From assembly GCF_011044495.1 (NCBI RefSeq), contig NZ_CP049143.1:6386001-6450000 (forward strand): 64,000 nt of DNA, given 5' to 3'. The stretch is from Roseimicrobium sp. ORNL1 (GTDB lineage: Bacteria; Verrucomicrobiota; Verrucomicrobiia; Verrucomicrobiales; Verrucomicrobiaceae). Of the stretch, positions 33,634 through 44,037 are shown one piece after another; position 1 is the first letter of the stretch, and each line of letters opens with the position of its first letter. The position numbers and the translations under genes were made by a program. The notes under the pieces were generated by a model, which saw nothing but the letters and a program-made list of their open reading frames with translations, did not search any database and was not told the origin of the DNA.

Positions 33634-35145
33634 TTATCGCTTCTCCGTCACGGCCACCTGAGCGGCTTTGGCGTCGGCTTTGCCACGAAGGGCGTTGCGG
33701 ATGGAATCTGGATAGACACCCATCACCACAATGCTGGCGGTGAAGACCGCGAGCAGAATGGCCGAGGGAAGTCCCAGCTTGAGTTTCGCGGGAGCGGCCT
33801 CGCCGTCGACCTTGGAGTAGAGCGAGAGGATGACTCGGAAGTAATAATAGAAACCAACCGCGGCGCCGATGACGGCAATCACGAGGTAGGCATAGGCGCC
33901 ATCCAGCACCGTGGCGAAGATGACGAGGAACTTGCCCATGAAACCAGCGGTCAGCGGAAGACCGGCCAGCGAGGCGAGCGCGAGGGTGACAGCCATGCCC
34001 AGCTTCGGATTGCTCAGCGCGAGACCGCGCAGGCTGGCAATTTCTTCTCCCAGACCCTGGGCGCGCGCGGTGCTCAGAAGCAGGAAGCAGATGAAAGTCA
34101 TCGGCAGGTAGGTGGCCAGGTAGAAGGCGGCGATCTCACCGGAGGTCAGCCCTGTGTTCGCGGTGTGCAGGCATCCCAGCACGACAATCAGGTAACCCGC
34201 ATGGGCGATGCTCGAATACGCGAGCAGGCGCTTGAAGTTCGTCTGGGCAATCGCGGCCAGGTTTCCGAGAAGGATGGTAGCGCCGCCGAGCACGAGCAGC
34301 ACGTGTGAAATGGGCTGGGCAATGGCGGAACCTTCCGCAACAAAAGTCTCCACCACGCGGGTAAGGACGACGAAGCCTGCTGCCTTGGAACCCACGGAAA
34401 GGAATGCCGTCACCGGAGTAGGGGCGCCTTGATACACGTCCGGCACCCAGATGTGGAAGGGCACAGCGCCCACCTTGAATCCGAGGCCTGCAATCACCAG
34501 CGCAGCGGCAAAGAGCAGAGGTGCCGTGCTGCCCTCCCAATGCTGGAGCGAGTGGGCGATTTCTTCCAGCGTCAGTCCGCCGGTCATGCCGTACAGCCAG
34601 GAGAGGCCGTAGATGAGAAGGCCTGTGCTGAGAGCACCGAGAATCAGATACTTCACGCCGGCTTCCAGGGAGGAAGCGCTGCGCCGCATGTAGGCCACCA
34701 GCACGTAGAAGCTCACCGTCACCAGTTCGAGAGCCACGAAGATGGTGATGATGTCCTTGGCCGAGGCCATGACCATCATGCCCACGCAAACGAAGACCGG
34801 CAGGCTGAAGAACTCACCGAGACCCGCTTCCTTGTGCTTCTCGGGGTTGGTGGCCACATACTGGTTCACCACCGGAGCGTATTCCAGAGAGAGCACGATG
34901 GTGGCAATCGTCGCCACGAGCACGAGTCCCTTGTAGAAGAGCGCAAGGCTGTCGACCGCGTAGAAGGTCTCCATGTGTGGAACCTGAGCGCTCGCCCCAC
35001 CGGAGATGAGAATGATCAATGCCAACGTGAGACCTCCGAGCGCACCGTAGGCAAGCGTCTTGCGCGGCACGCGGGTGAATGCCTCCACCAGCAGCAGCAC
35101 AAGGCCGAGCACACCAAGAGCGAGTTCCAGAGAGAGCGGTGACAT
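33634..35145 (-). CDS. nuoN: NADH-quinone oxidoreductase subunit N
   Basis: A 503-aa polytopic antiporter-like subunit of complex I. It contains the Lys/Glu-bearing helices expected of NuoN, including ELVTVSFYVLVAYMRRS, HIWVPDVYQGAPTPVTAFLS and LLAYSSIAHAGYLIV. It forms one of three proton paths of the membrane arm. Last gene of the nuoH-N operon; starts 6 bp after nuoM ends. Confidence 0.96.
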   Translation of the reverse strand: MSPLSLELALGVLGLVLLLVEAFTRVPRKTLAYGALGGLTLALIILISGGASAQVPHMETFYAVDSLALFYKGLVLVATIATIVLSLEYAPVVNQYVATNPEKHKEAGLGEFFSLPVFVCVGMMVMASAKDIITIFVALELVTVSFYVLVAYMRRSASSLEAGVKYLILGALSTGLLIYGLSWLYGMTGGLTLEEIAHSLQHWEGSTAPLLFAAALVIAGLGFKVGAVPFHIWVPDVYQGAPTPVTAFLSVGSKAAGFVVLTRVVETFVAEGSAIAQPISHVLLVLGGATILLGNLAAIAQTNFKRLLAYSSIAHAGYLIVVLGCLHTANTGLTSGEIAAFYLATYLPMTFICFLLLSTARAQGLGEEIASLRGLALSNPKLGMAVTLALASLAGLPLTAGFMGKFLVIFATVLDGAYAYLVIAVIGAAVGFYYYFRVILSLYSKVDGEAAPAKLKLGLPSAILLAVFTASIVVMGVYPDSIRNALRGKADAKAAQVAVTEKR

Positions 35146-35151
35146 CAGAAT

Positions 35152-36651
35152 TTAGTTCGCTGCGAGTGTCGCGAGTGTTTTCAGCGAGGCGTCGATCACC
35201 TGCAGCAGGGAGCCGGGGTACACACCGACGATGAACAGGGCGGCCGCCAGAAGGATCATGGGCACACGCAGGCCGAATCCCGGGTCGCTGACATAGAGTC
35301 CCGAGGCCGCCTGGCCGAAGAAGAGCTTCCGATACGCGCGGAGCATGTAGACCGCGCTCATGACCACGCCCCAGAGGGAGAAAATGGTGGCCACCTGCAG
35401 GAAGGTGAAGCCCTCAGCGACCTTGAAGCTCTCAAACGTGGAGAAGAAAATCATCACTTCACCCGAGAAGTTCGCGAGGCCGGGCAGACCGATGGAGGCA
35501 AAGGCCGCGATGCCGAACAGCAGGCTGAGGAAAGGCGCATTCTTCGCGAGGCCACCGAGCTTGGCGAACTCCAGCGTGCCAAGCTGGTTGCGGAGACGGC
35601 CGCAGATCATGAAGAGCAGGGCCACCGAAATGCCATGGCCGAACATCAGAAGCACCGCGCCATTCGTTCCGATGGCATTCCCAGCAGCAAGGCCCAGGAA
35701 GATGTAGCCCATGTGCATCACGCTCGAGTTCGCGAGCATGGTATCCAGGCGCGACTGGTGAATGGTGACAAAGCCGATGACGAGGATATTCCCCAGCAGC
35801 ATGTAGAGCAGCGCGTGCTGGACCCAGGGAGTCTTGGCAGCTTCCGGAAGCAAGGGCAACGCGATGCGGATGAGACCGTAGAGACCGAACTTCTTCAACA
35901 CACCCGAGTGCAGCATGGCAACTGGTGTAGGTGAGGCAGCATAGGCGGGAGCAGCCCAGCTATGGAAGGGGAACAAGCTCACCAGCGTGCCGAAGCCCAC
36001 AAGAAGCACGAAGAAATTGATGGGAGCAAAGCTGGCGTAGGGAGCGTCGCCCTTCAGAGGATGCTGCAGCAAGGTGAGCAGGTCGAAGGTCAACTCCCCG
36101 CTCGGCGGACGGCAGTACCACACGACACCGAGGAGACCGGCCAGCAGAATCAAGCTGCCTACACCAAGATAGATGGTGATGCGCCATGCGGCCTGACGCT
36201 TCTCGCCATGACCGTACAAGGCGATCATGAGGAAGGTGGGAATCAGCGCCAACTCATGGAAGGCGTACAGGAAGAAAATGTCCGTGCAAAGGAAGGCGCC
36301 GAGCGCACCGCTCGCGATGAGCAGTGACGCACCGTAATGCAGCTTCTCCTTGCTCGTGGTGGCCCAGACCGCGGCCAGCGTCACGAGCACCGTGAGCAAG
36401 GCCAGCGTGAGGCTGATGCCATCCGCCCCGACCGCGAAGGCGATCTTCGGCGCGGACAGCACTACATGCGAGTTGATGTAAGCCATCTTGCCCTCGATGG
36501 ACGCATCGCCGCGGTACCCGATGAATAACCCCAGCACCAGCAGCAGGTTCACCACCGAGGCTCCCAGCGCCGTGGCGCGGGCGGGCGCACCCAGCCAGAT
36601 GGCAATGGCGGCCAGCAGCGGAAGCAGGATGATGATTTCGAGAGGACTCAC
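35152..36651 (-). CDS. nuoM: NADH-quinone oxidoreductase subunit M
   Basis: A 499-aa antiporter-like subunit. Signature helices include FFLYAFHELALIPTFLMIA, LFPFHSWAAPAYAASPTPV with VAMLHSGVLKKFGLYGLIR, and MLANSSVMHMGYIFLGL. The conserved EL/H pair of the discontinuous helix is intact. I use GTG 36651, giving the membrane start SPLEIIILLPLLAAI; the frame runs to 36867 but that part overlaps nuoL. No strong ribosome binding site is visible. Confidence 0.95.
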   Translation of the reverse strand: MSPLEIIILLPLLAAIAIWLGAPARATALGASVVNLLLVLGLFIGYRGDASIEGKMAYINSHVVLSAPKIAFAVGADGISLTLALLTVLVTLAAVWATTSKEKLHYGASLLIASGALGAFLCTDIFFLYAFHELALIPTFLMIALYGHGEKRQAAWRITIYLGVGSLILLAGLLGVVWYCRPPSGELTFDLLTLLQHPLKGDAPYASFAPINFFVLLVGFGTLVSLFPFHSWAAPAYAASPTPVAMLHSGVLKKFGLYGLIRIALPLLPEAAKTPWVQHALLYMLLGNILVIGFVTIHQSRLDTMLANSSVMHMGYIFLGLAAGNAIGTNGAVLLMFGHGISVALLFMICGRLRNQLGTLEFAKLGGLAKNAPFLSLLFGIAAFASIGLPGLANFSGEVMIFFSTFESFKVAEGFTFLQVATIFSLWGVVMSAVYMLRAYRKLFFGQAASGLYVSDPGFGLRVPMILLAAALFIVGVYPGSLLQVIDASLKTLATLAAN

Positions 36652-36674
36652 GGGAAGGGAGTAGGAGGCTTGGC

Positions 36675-38561
<1,887 letters not shown>

Positions 38562-38577
38562 CAGATCGTCGGAAGTG

Positions 38578-38895
38578 TCAGCCCTTCATCTTTTCCACAG
38601 CGCCCACATCGACGCTCTGCTTCGCGCGGAAGAGCGCCACGATGATGGCGAGACCCACGGCCACCTCAGCGGCGGCCACGGTGATGGTGAAAAACACCAG
38701 CGCCTGTGCGTTGTAATCAGGAAGCCCCTCCACCAGGCGGAAACGGGAGAAGGCCACCAGCGTGAGATTTGCCGCGCTCAGCATCATCTCCAGGCACATG
38801 TAGATGGTGATGATGTTCCGCCGCACGACCACGCCCACCAGCCCGATCGCAAAGAGCAGGCCGCTGACCATGAGATAATGACTGAGGGTAATCAT
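38578..38895 (-). CDS. nuoK: NADH-quinone oxidoreductase subunit K
   Basis: A 105-aa protein with three membrane helices. The buried glutamates of NuoK are present in CLEMMLSAANLTLVAF and TVAAAEVAVGLAIIVA. Position between nuoJ and nuoL is canonical. Confidence 0.96.
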   Translation of the reverse strand: MITLSHYLMVSGLLFAIGLVGVVVRRNIITIYMCLEMMLSAANLTLVAFSRFRLVEGLPDYNAQALVFFTITVAAAEVAVGLAIIVALFRAKQSVDVGAVEKMKG

Positions 38896-38909
38896 CGACG
38901 GGACTGGAG

Positions 38910-39473
38910 CTAGTTCACTTCACGCTTGCTGAGGATGACCACGCCCACGGTGCCGACAAGCAGGAGCACACCGACGAGCTGAATCTGGAAAGGGTAACGC
39001 TGGAAGAGGGCCTGACCCACCAGCTTGGCATCGGGCAGAGACTCACGCTCAAGATCCCGCTTCACACCAGGAAGCGCCTGGGCGCGTGAGGCGTGCTGGA
39101 ACTGCACAGGCACATCAGCGAGCTTCGTGCGCCCCTTGTCGAAGTTGGCCAGAATGCTTCCAAGCTGGGCTACGAAGACGATGGCAAGCAGAGCACCACC
39201 CACCACCGGGAGGGCATTCACCTTTTTCAACTCCTCTGCCCTGATATCCAGAAGCATGACGATGAAAAGGAACAGCACCATCACCGCGCCGGCATACACG
39301 AGGATCTGGATGATGCCGATGAAGTAGGCGTCCAGGCTCACGAAGAGCGCCGCGAGACCCACGAAGCTCACCACCAGGGAGAGCGCGCTGGCCACCGGAT
39401 TACGCAGCACCACGACCAGCAGGCCGAAGACCAGCGTTATCGCAGCAAAGAGGTAAAACAACACGGACGGCAT
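38910..39473 (-). CDS. nuoJ: NADH-quinone oxidoreductase subunit J
   Basis: A 187-aa membrane subunit with about five helices: FYLFAAITLVFGLLVVV, NPVASALSLVVSFVGLAALF and IQILVYAGAVMVLFLFIVML, the last holding the pi-bulge helix region typical of NuoJ. A longer soluble loop (about 100-145) precedes the final helix. Six bp after nuoI. Confidence 0.95.
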   Translation of the reverse strand: MPSVLFYLFAAITLVFGLLVVVLRNPVASALSLVVSFVGLAALFVSLDAYFIGIIQILVYAGAVMVLFLFIVMLLDIRAEELKKVNALPVVGGALLAIVFVAQLGSILANFDKGRTKLADVPVQFQHASRAQALPGVKRDLERESLPDAKLVGQALFQRYPFQIQLVGVLLLVGTVGVVILSKREVN

Positions 39474-39479
39474 GGCGGC

Positions 39480-40013
39480 TTACTTCAAATCGTTCCACTT
39501 GTTTACCAGGCCGACACGCACGCCGCCGATTTCATAAAGCTTGGCCTTGTCATGCACCATCTCCGCACGGCTCGTGCCGGTGATGGCGTAGTCCTTGCGC
39601 AGGAAGATGGCCTGCTCAGGGCAGACTTCCTCGCACATGCCGCAGTAGATGCAGCGGATCATGTCGATCTTGAATTCCTTGGGGCGTTTCTCGACCTTGG
39701 CCCACTTGTCCTCGCTGGGGATTTCCTCAGGCGTGATGGTGATGGCACGGGGGGGACAGATGAATTCGCAGAGCTGACAGCTCACGCAGCGCTCGCGGCC
39801 ATGCTCATCCGTCACCAGCGTGGGCGCACCACGATAATGATCCGGCAGGTTCGCATCCCATTTCTCCTCGGGATACTGCATGGTCACCTTCTTGCGACCA
39901 CGCATGATGGCAATGGCATGGCCCAGCGTGATGCGCAGGCCTTTCAGGAACGTGGAGATGAACCAGCGCTCATGCCATTTCAGTTTGGGGCGTTGACAGA
40001 CAATCGTGGCCAT
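39480..40013 (-). CDS. nuoI: NADH-quinone oxidoreductase subunit I
   Basis: A 177-aa ferredoxin-like peripheral subunit with two complete [4Fe-4S] motifs: CVSCQLCEFICP and CIYCGMCEEVCP (about residues 78 and 120). These carry clusters N6a and N6b leading electrons to the quinone site. Starts 12 bp after nuoH. Confidence 0.97.
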   Translation of the reverse strand: MATIVCQRPKLKWHERWFISTFLKGLRITLGHAIAIMRGRKKVTMQYPEEKWDANLPDHYRGAPTLVTDEHGRERCVSCQLCEFICPPRAITITPEEIPSEDKWAKVEKRPKEFKIDMIRCIYCGMCEEVCPEQAIFLRKDYAITGTSRAEMVHDKAKLYEIGGVRVGLVNKWNDLK

Positions 40014-40025
40014 ATTCGCGGGCGA

Positions 40026-41240
40026 TCAGATGCGGAACCACAGCATAAGCACGGCGGTGAGGAACACATTCGCCAGTGCGAGTTCAAAGAAGACCAGCCA
40101 GCCGAGCTTCATGAGCTGGTCATAACGGAAGCGCGGCAGGGTCCACCGCACCCAGATGAAGAAGAGAATGAAGAGGAAGACCTTCGCGAGGAAGCACACG
40201 ATATGAATCAGGCCCAGCAGCAAGGGAGTGGAGCCCTCTTTGAAGGTGAGCTGAATCCCGGTCCACTGCTCAATCAGTCCACCAAAAGGAATGCTCCAGC
40301 CGCCGAGGAAGAGCGTGACCGCCAGACCGGAGCCGATGATCATCGCAGCGTACTCACCCATGAAGAACAGGGCGAACTTCATCGAGCTGTACTCGGTATG
40401 GTAACCAGCGACGAGTTCCGTTTCGCACTCAGGAAGGTCGAAGGGAGCACGATTCGTCTCCGCGAACATGGAGATCACGAAGATGACGAAGGAGATGAAA
40501 ATGGGAATGAGCAGGACCCAGCGGCCCAGTGTGAGGCCCTCGCCCCAGAAGGGAAGCAGCAGCCAGCCGTTCTTGTCCTGATAGCGGGCAATCTCCGGGA
40601 GATTCAGGTCGCCGATGATCATCAGCACGGGGATGATGGAAAGGCCCAGCGCGATTTCGTAGGAAATCATCTGCGAGGAGCTGCGCACCGCACCGAGGAA
40701 GGGATACTTCGAGTTCGAGGACCAGCCCGCGAGCACAATGCCGTACACGCCCAAGGACGCGATGGCGAAGGTGAAGAGCGGCCCCACATTGAGATCCGCG
40801 ATGACCATCGGCACCGCCTGATGCACCCAGGTGCCTTCCAGGCCAAGCTTTCCTGCGATCCAGCTCAGGTCCAGTTCGCTGCCAAAGGGAATCACCACCG
40901 CCGTGAGCAGGGCCGGCACCATGACCAACGTGGGCGCGAGCCAGTAGTAGAACTTCTTTACGTGAGAAGGAGTGAAGTCCTCCTTCAGCAGGAATTTCAA
41001 GCCATCCGCCAGCGGCTGAATCAAGCCGGCAAAAGGAATGTCCTTCTTCCCGCCGAAAAGAGTGAGCGGAATACCCGTGCGGTTCGGGCCCACGCGGTCC
41101 TGGATGACGGCGCTGCCTCGTCGCTCGAAATACACCGAGTACGCCACCATGGGCAAAATGACCAGGAAGCTGAAGAACACGATCTTCACCGCCGAAGCGA
41201 TGAGATACGCGAGATTGATGCTGTCTAGAAAGCTACCCAT
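40026..41240 (-). CDS. nuoH: NADH-quinone oxidoreductase subunit H
   Basis: A 404-aa subunit with about eight helices that forms part of the quinone chamber. Signature segments are YFERRGSAVIQDRVGPNRTG, LQPLADGLKFLLKEDF-like, FAETNRAPFDLPECETELVAGYHTEYSS-type (seen here with FDLPECETELVAG) and WVRWTLPRFRYDQLM. I start at MGSFLDSINLAYL; the frame runs to 41831 but without homology. It is the first gene of the visible nuo operon; nuoG is 15.7 kb away. Confidence 0.96.
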   Translation of the reverse strand: MGSFLDSINLAYLIASAVKIVFFSFLVILPMVAYSVYFERRGSAVIQDRVGPNRTGIPLTLFGGKKDIPFAGLIQPLADGLKFLLKEDFTPSHVKKFYYWLAPTLVMVPALLTAVVIPFGSELDLSWIAGKLGLEGTWVHQAVPMVIADLNVGPLFTFAIASLGVYGIVLAGWSSNSKYPFLGAVRSSSQMISYEIALGLSIIPVLMIIGDLNLPEIARYQDKNGWLLLPFWGEGLTLGRWVLLIPIFISFVIFVISMFAETNRAPFDLPECETELVAGYHTEYSSMKFALFFMGEYAAMIIGSGLAVTLFLGGWSIPFGGLIEQWTGIQLTFKEGSTPLLLGLIHIVCFLAKVFLFILFFIWVRWTLPRFRYDQLMKLGWLVFFELALANVFLTAVLMLWFRI

Positions 41241-41309
41241 GAGCCAGCCGCACGATAGCGGGACGTAGAGACCGATCTCACTACCGGAAGCGGGGCGGGG
41301 CGGCAAATT

Positions 41310-41333
41310 GAATTTGTGAAAAATTTCACAAGC
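41310..41333 (-). promoter_or_regulatory. CRP/FNR-type dyad upstream of nuoH
   Basis: The perfect dyad TTGTGAAAAATTTCACAA (41314-41331) fits the CRP consensus TGTGA-N6-TCACA. Its centre lies 82 bp before the nuoH start. A 24-bp sequence containing it is repeated exactly upstream of nuoG. The esterase gene on the other side starts 110 bp away and could share it. Confidence 0.75.
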
Positions 41334-41442
41334 CCGGATTTCTGCTTGCCGTTCCCGGCATCCACACACCGCTCCGGAGGGCTGCAATTCTGAACAGAGT
41401 TTCTCTTGTCGCGCACCGAACTTTCCGATAGAACGCAGTTCC

Positions 41443-42477
41443 ATGAACAAGACCCTGGTTCCTTGGGCGGCACTTTCCCTGTCCCTCGCCCTGAGCCCCC
41501 TGGCTGGCGCTCGAACCTTCACCGACAAGAACGGCCGCAGCATGGAGGCCGAGATTGTGGCCAAACAGGGTGACCAGGTCCGCATCAAACGCACGGACGG
41601 CCAGCAGTTTACCGTGCCCGCCACCACTTTCTCCCCGGCAGACCAGGAGTACATTAGAGCTTGGCAGGCTCCGGGCGGAGCACCGACCCCGGCGTCGACA
41701 CCGGGTACTCCGGCCAAGCCCGGCGCTCCGACCGCCCCCTCAGGCACCGCCGACCCCCGCGTGAAGCCCGGCGCGGTGGTGGCCCTTGAATTCCCCAGCC
41801 TGCCCAAGGACCACAATGGCAACGTGGCCACCTGTAACGTGCGTATTCCCGAGGACTACGACCCCACGAAGCCAGTACCGCTGTTGGTCTGGATTGGCGG
41901 GGGCAAGGGTGGGAACACTCCGAACGGCGGCTTCGCCTTGGTAGATAAGGGCCACTATGCCATCGCCGGCCTCCCCTACCCCTCCACCGTGCCGACGCCG
42001 AACACCGCCCTCGACAACCCGAAGGACTTCGACGTCATCATCGACTACCACAAGGCCATGCTCGCCGATGTGGTGAAGCTTCTGCCGAATCTGGACCCCA
42101 AAATCCGCCTCGTGGCCGGCTTCAGCAACGGCGCCCACACCATCGGCACCAACCTCACCCGCGGCGAAGGCTACTTCATCGACCTCTTCAATGCCTTCAT
42201 CATCATCGAAGGGGGTGGTCGTGACATCGACGCCAAGAAGAAGCTGCGTGAGAAGTTTGCCTACCTGGCCTGGGGCAACGACGCCGCCAAAAAGGGCAGC
42301 AAGGACTACATGGCAAACTATGTGTGCAAGGCCGTGAAGGACGCACGGCTGCAGGTCACCGACCACGAAATGGACGGCGTGGGTCACGATTTCCCCGAGT
42401 CGGAGAAAGCACTCGTGAAGACGTGGATCGAGAAGACCGTGCTGCCAGGGCTGGCGGCGGGACCGAAGAAGCCGTGA
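41443..42477 (+). CDS. Secreted alpha/beta-hydrolase with SHD1-like domain
   Basis: A 344-aa protein. After a signal peptide (LSLSLALSPLAGA) comes an SHD1-like domain: ARTFTDKNGRSMEAEIV and VRIKRTDGQQFTVPATTFS (residues 23-65), common in Planctomycetes and Verrucomicrobia secreted proteins. A Pro/Ala/Thr linker follows, then an esterase-like domain from about residue 115 with the nucleophile elbow GFSNGAH (about 228) and a late GVGHDFPES that may carry the catalytic histidine. It resembles polyhydroxybutyrate-depolymerase-like esterases. Substrate is not known. Confidence 0.8.
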   Translation: MNKTLVPWAALSLSLALSPLAGARTFTDKNGRSMEAEIVAKQGDQVRIKRTDGQQFTVPATTFSPADQEYIRAWQAPGGAPTPASTPGTPAKPGAPTAPSGTADPRVKPGAVVALEFPSLPKDHNGNVATCNVRIPEDYDPTKPVPLLVWIGGGKGGNTPNGGFALVDKGHYAIAGLPYPSTVPTPNTALDNPKDFDVIIDYHKAMLADVVKLLPNLDPKIRLVAGFSNGAHTIGTNLTRGEGYFIDLFNAFIIIEGGGRDIDAKKKLREKFAYLAWGNDAAKKGSKDYMANYVCKAVKDARLQVTDHEMDGVGHDFPESEKALVKTWIEKTVLPGLAAGPKKP

Positions 42478-42481
42478 CCGT

Positions 42482-43184
42482 ATGAAGTGGGCGATCTATA
42501 TTTTCGTGTGCTTTGGCTTGCTCACTTCGGCAGTTCAAGCTGACAGCAAACGTGTTTTCGGCGTAGAGCTCGATCTAAATGACAAAGAGCTTGATTGGAA
42601 TGAGGCATGGGAATTCGCTTGGCCCGAGCACTCTTATAAATTGGACCCATGGAGGGAAGTAGCCGTGGAGCTATCTGAGCTGAAACCGGTCGCCAGTGCA
42701 CAGAAGTTCAATGGCGGCCTTGAAATAGTTGATGAAAGACTTAATCGCATGATATTCAAAGCGTTGGGAATCAAAGCGATTGAACTTTCCAAGCCGGTTT
42801 ATTCGATTGGCAAAGAAAAGGAAATCGATGCCATCATCTACAACTATAAGGGTGCAGTTCCCTTCGAAGTACGGCACACGCTGTGGTTTGGGCAATTGTG
42901 ATTCCGAATACGAGCTGGGATTCCGCGAAGAAAACAATGCTAGCGCCCCTTATGGAACGCAGTAAAAGTGGTGAAGCCTCTTAAAGGATAGTCCCGATAT
43001 TTCGAGCGGTGAGATTCTTGCACAACTCAGCTCAAAGCTGCCCCCATTCTTGAGCGACGCCATAATCCTCGAGAACAAGGGGAGCCTCGTGATCGCAGGC
43101 TCGAAGATTAAGGGACATTCATCTATACCGCCAGGCCACTATCCCTTGCAAAATGTTGGCTGGTTGCGCAGAAATATTAGATAG
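42482..43184 (+). pseudogene. Decayed secreted-protein gene with several frameshifts
   Basis: The first part (42482-42901) encodes 139 aa beginning with a signal peptide (MKWAIYIFVCFGLLTSAVQA). Protein-like sequence continues past its stop in other frames: GNCDSEYELGFREENNASAP (to 42965), AVKVVKPLK, then DSPDISSGEILAQL...PPFLSDAIILENKGSLVIAG to a TAG at 43182. About three frame changes and two stops would be needed to join them, so this reads as one decayed gene. It starts 4 bp after the esterase gene. Codon usage is AT-richer than its neighbours, suggesting transfer. Family not recognised; the first 139 aa could still be made. Confidence 0.6.
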
Positions 43185-43233
43185 CGGTCCGCCGTCACCA
43201 CCACCCACGCTGCTTATTTGATCTGAAGGTTGG

Positions 43234-43635
43234 TCATTGCGGGGGCATTGCTTTCATATGGAAGAGCCCCCACTGGTGTCCATCGGGGTCGGAAAAGTCG
43301 TGCTGGTACATGAAGGCGTCGTCCTCCGGCTTCCCCTGGGTCGTGCCGCCGGCGCTCAATGCTTTCGCGACCAGTCCGTCGACTTCCTCCCGGCTCGAAC
43401 AACTGAGGGAGACCAGCATTTCGGTGCTCGTCCTCGTGTCACAGATCGTCTTGGGCGTGAAACTGGTGAACTTCGCGTGCGTCAGCAGCATGACATGAAT
43501 GACATCGCTGACGACAATGCATGAAGCGGTGTCATCGGAGTACTGGGAATTGTGGTCAAAGCCCAACGCGCTGTAGAAGGCCGTGGACTTGGGCAGGTCA
43601 GCTACAGGCAGAGTTATGAAAACGAGTCGGCTCAT
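43234..43635 (-). CDS. VOC-family (glyoxalase/extradiol) protein
   Basis: A 133-aa single-domain protein starting MSRLVFITLPVADLPKS, with the AFYSALGFDHN loop typical of VOC proteins and the C-terminal half-site DPDGHQWGLFHM, with Glu replaced by Gln-Trp region. Similar to YaeR/PhnB-like VOC proteins of unknown substrate. The frame runs to 43827, but the VOC start is clear at ATG 43635. Confidence 0.88.
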   Translation of the reverse strand: MSRLVFITLPVADLPKSTAFYSALGFDHNSQYSDDTASCIVVSDVIHVMLLTHAKFTSFTPKTICDTRTSTEMLVSLSCSSREEVDGLVAKALSAGGTTQGKPEDDAFMYQHDFSDPDGHQWGLFHMKAMPPQ

Positions 43636-44037
43636 GAGGAGGGAGAAGGATGGGGTGATGTTTGGAGGTGCTTGGTCAGGACCGCCGAAGCTGCCCGTCA
43701 AAAGAATGACGAACGTCCCCAGCAAGCGAGGACAACTCGGGCTACTTTTTCCTTTAGGTCTGGTTTTCCTAACCAAGCAGACGCGCTCGCGGAGGTTGGA
43801 CCTGATGACCCACGACTCTGCGAACACTTCGTTTTACTTGAGCAGCCTTGAGCGCTCCCCCGAGAAACCGCGGCGCCGAACCCACATGTTATAATAACAG
43901 CGATCTGTTTGCGACGTGATGAATGAGAACATCGGGTGAAGCCGTAAAAGAAAATCCCCCGACAATGCCTTGCCCCACCCCCGAGACCCCGGGGGTGCGC
44001 TCCGAGGCTGCGCCGGGATGCATTGCTCTCACCTTCG
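43636..44037. promoter_or_regulatory. Divergent intergenic region before the DUF1592 gene
   Basis: About 400 bp between divergent starts. A TATAAT hexamer lies at 43890-43895, 142 bp before the DUF1592 start, but no good -35 box stands at the right distance. No gene is supported here. Confidence 0.35.

Noticed and set aside
33445-34308. Plus-strand 287-aa frame across the palindrome and nuoN
   Set aside because: Begins in the palindromic repeat and continues as an antisense shadow of nuoN.
39093-41228. Plus-strand open frame of 711 codons opposite nuoJ-nuoH
   Set aside because: Antisense shadow rich in His, Glu and Gln; the minus strand encodes unmistakable nuo subunits.
43864-43920. Possible sigma-70 promoter with TATAAT at 43890
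   Set aside because: No acceptable -35 hexamer at 16-18 bp; kept only as a note in the intergenic entry.
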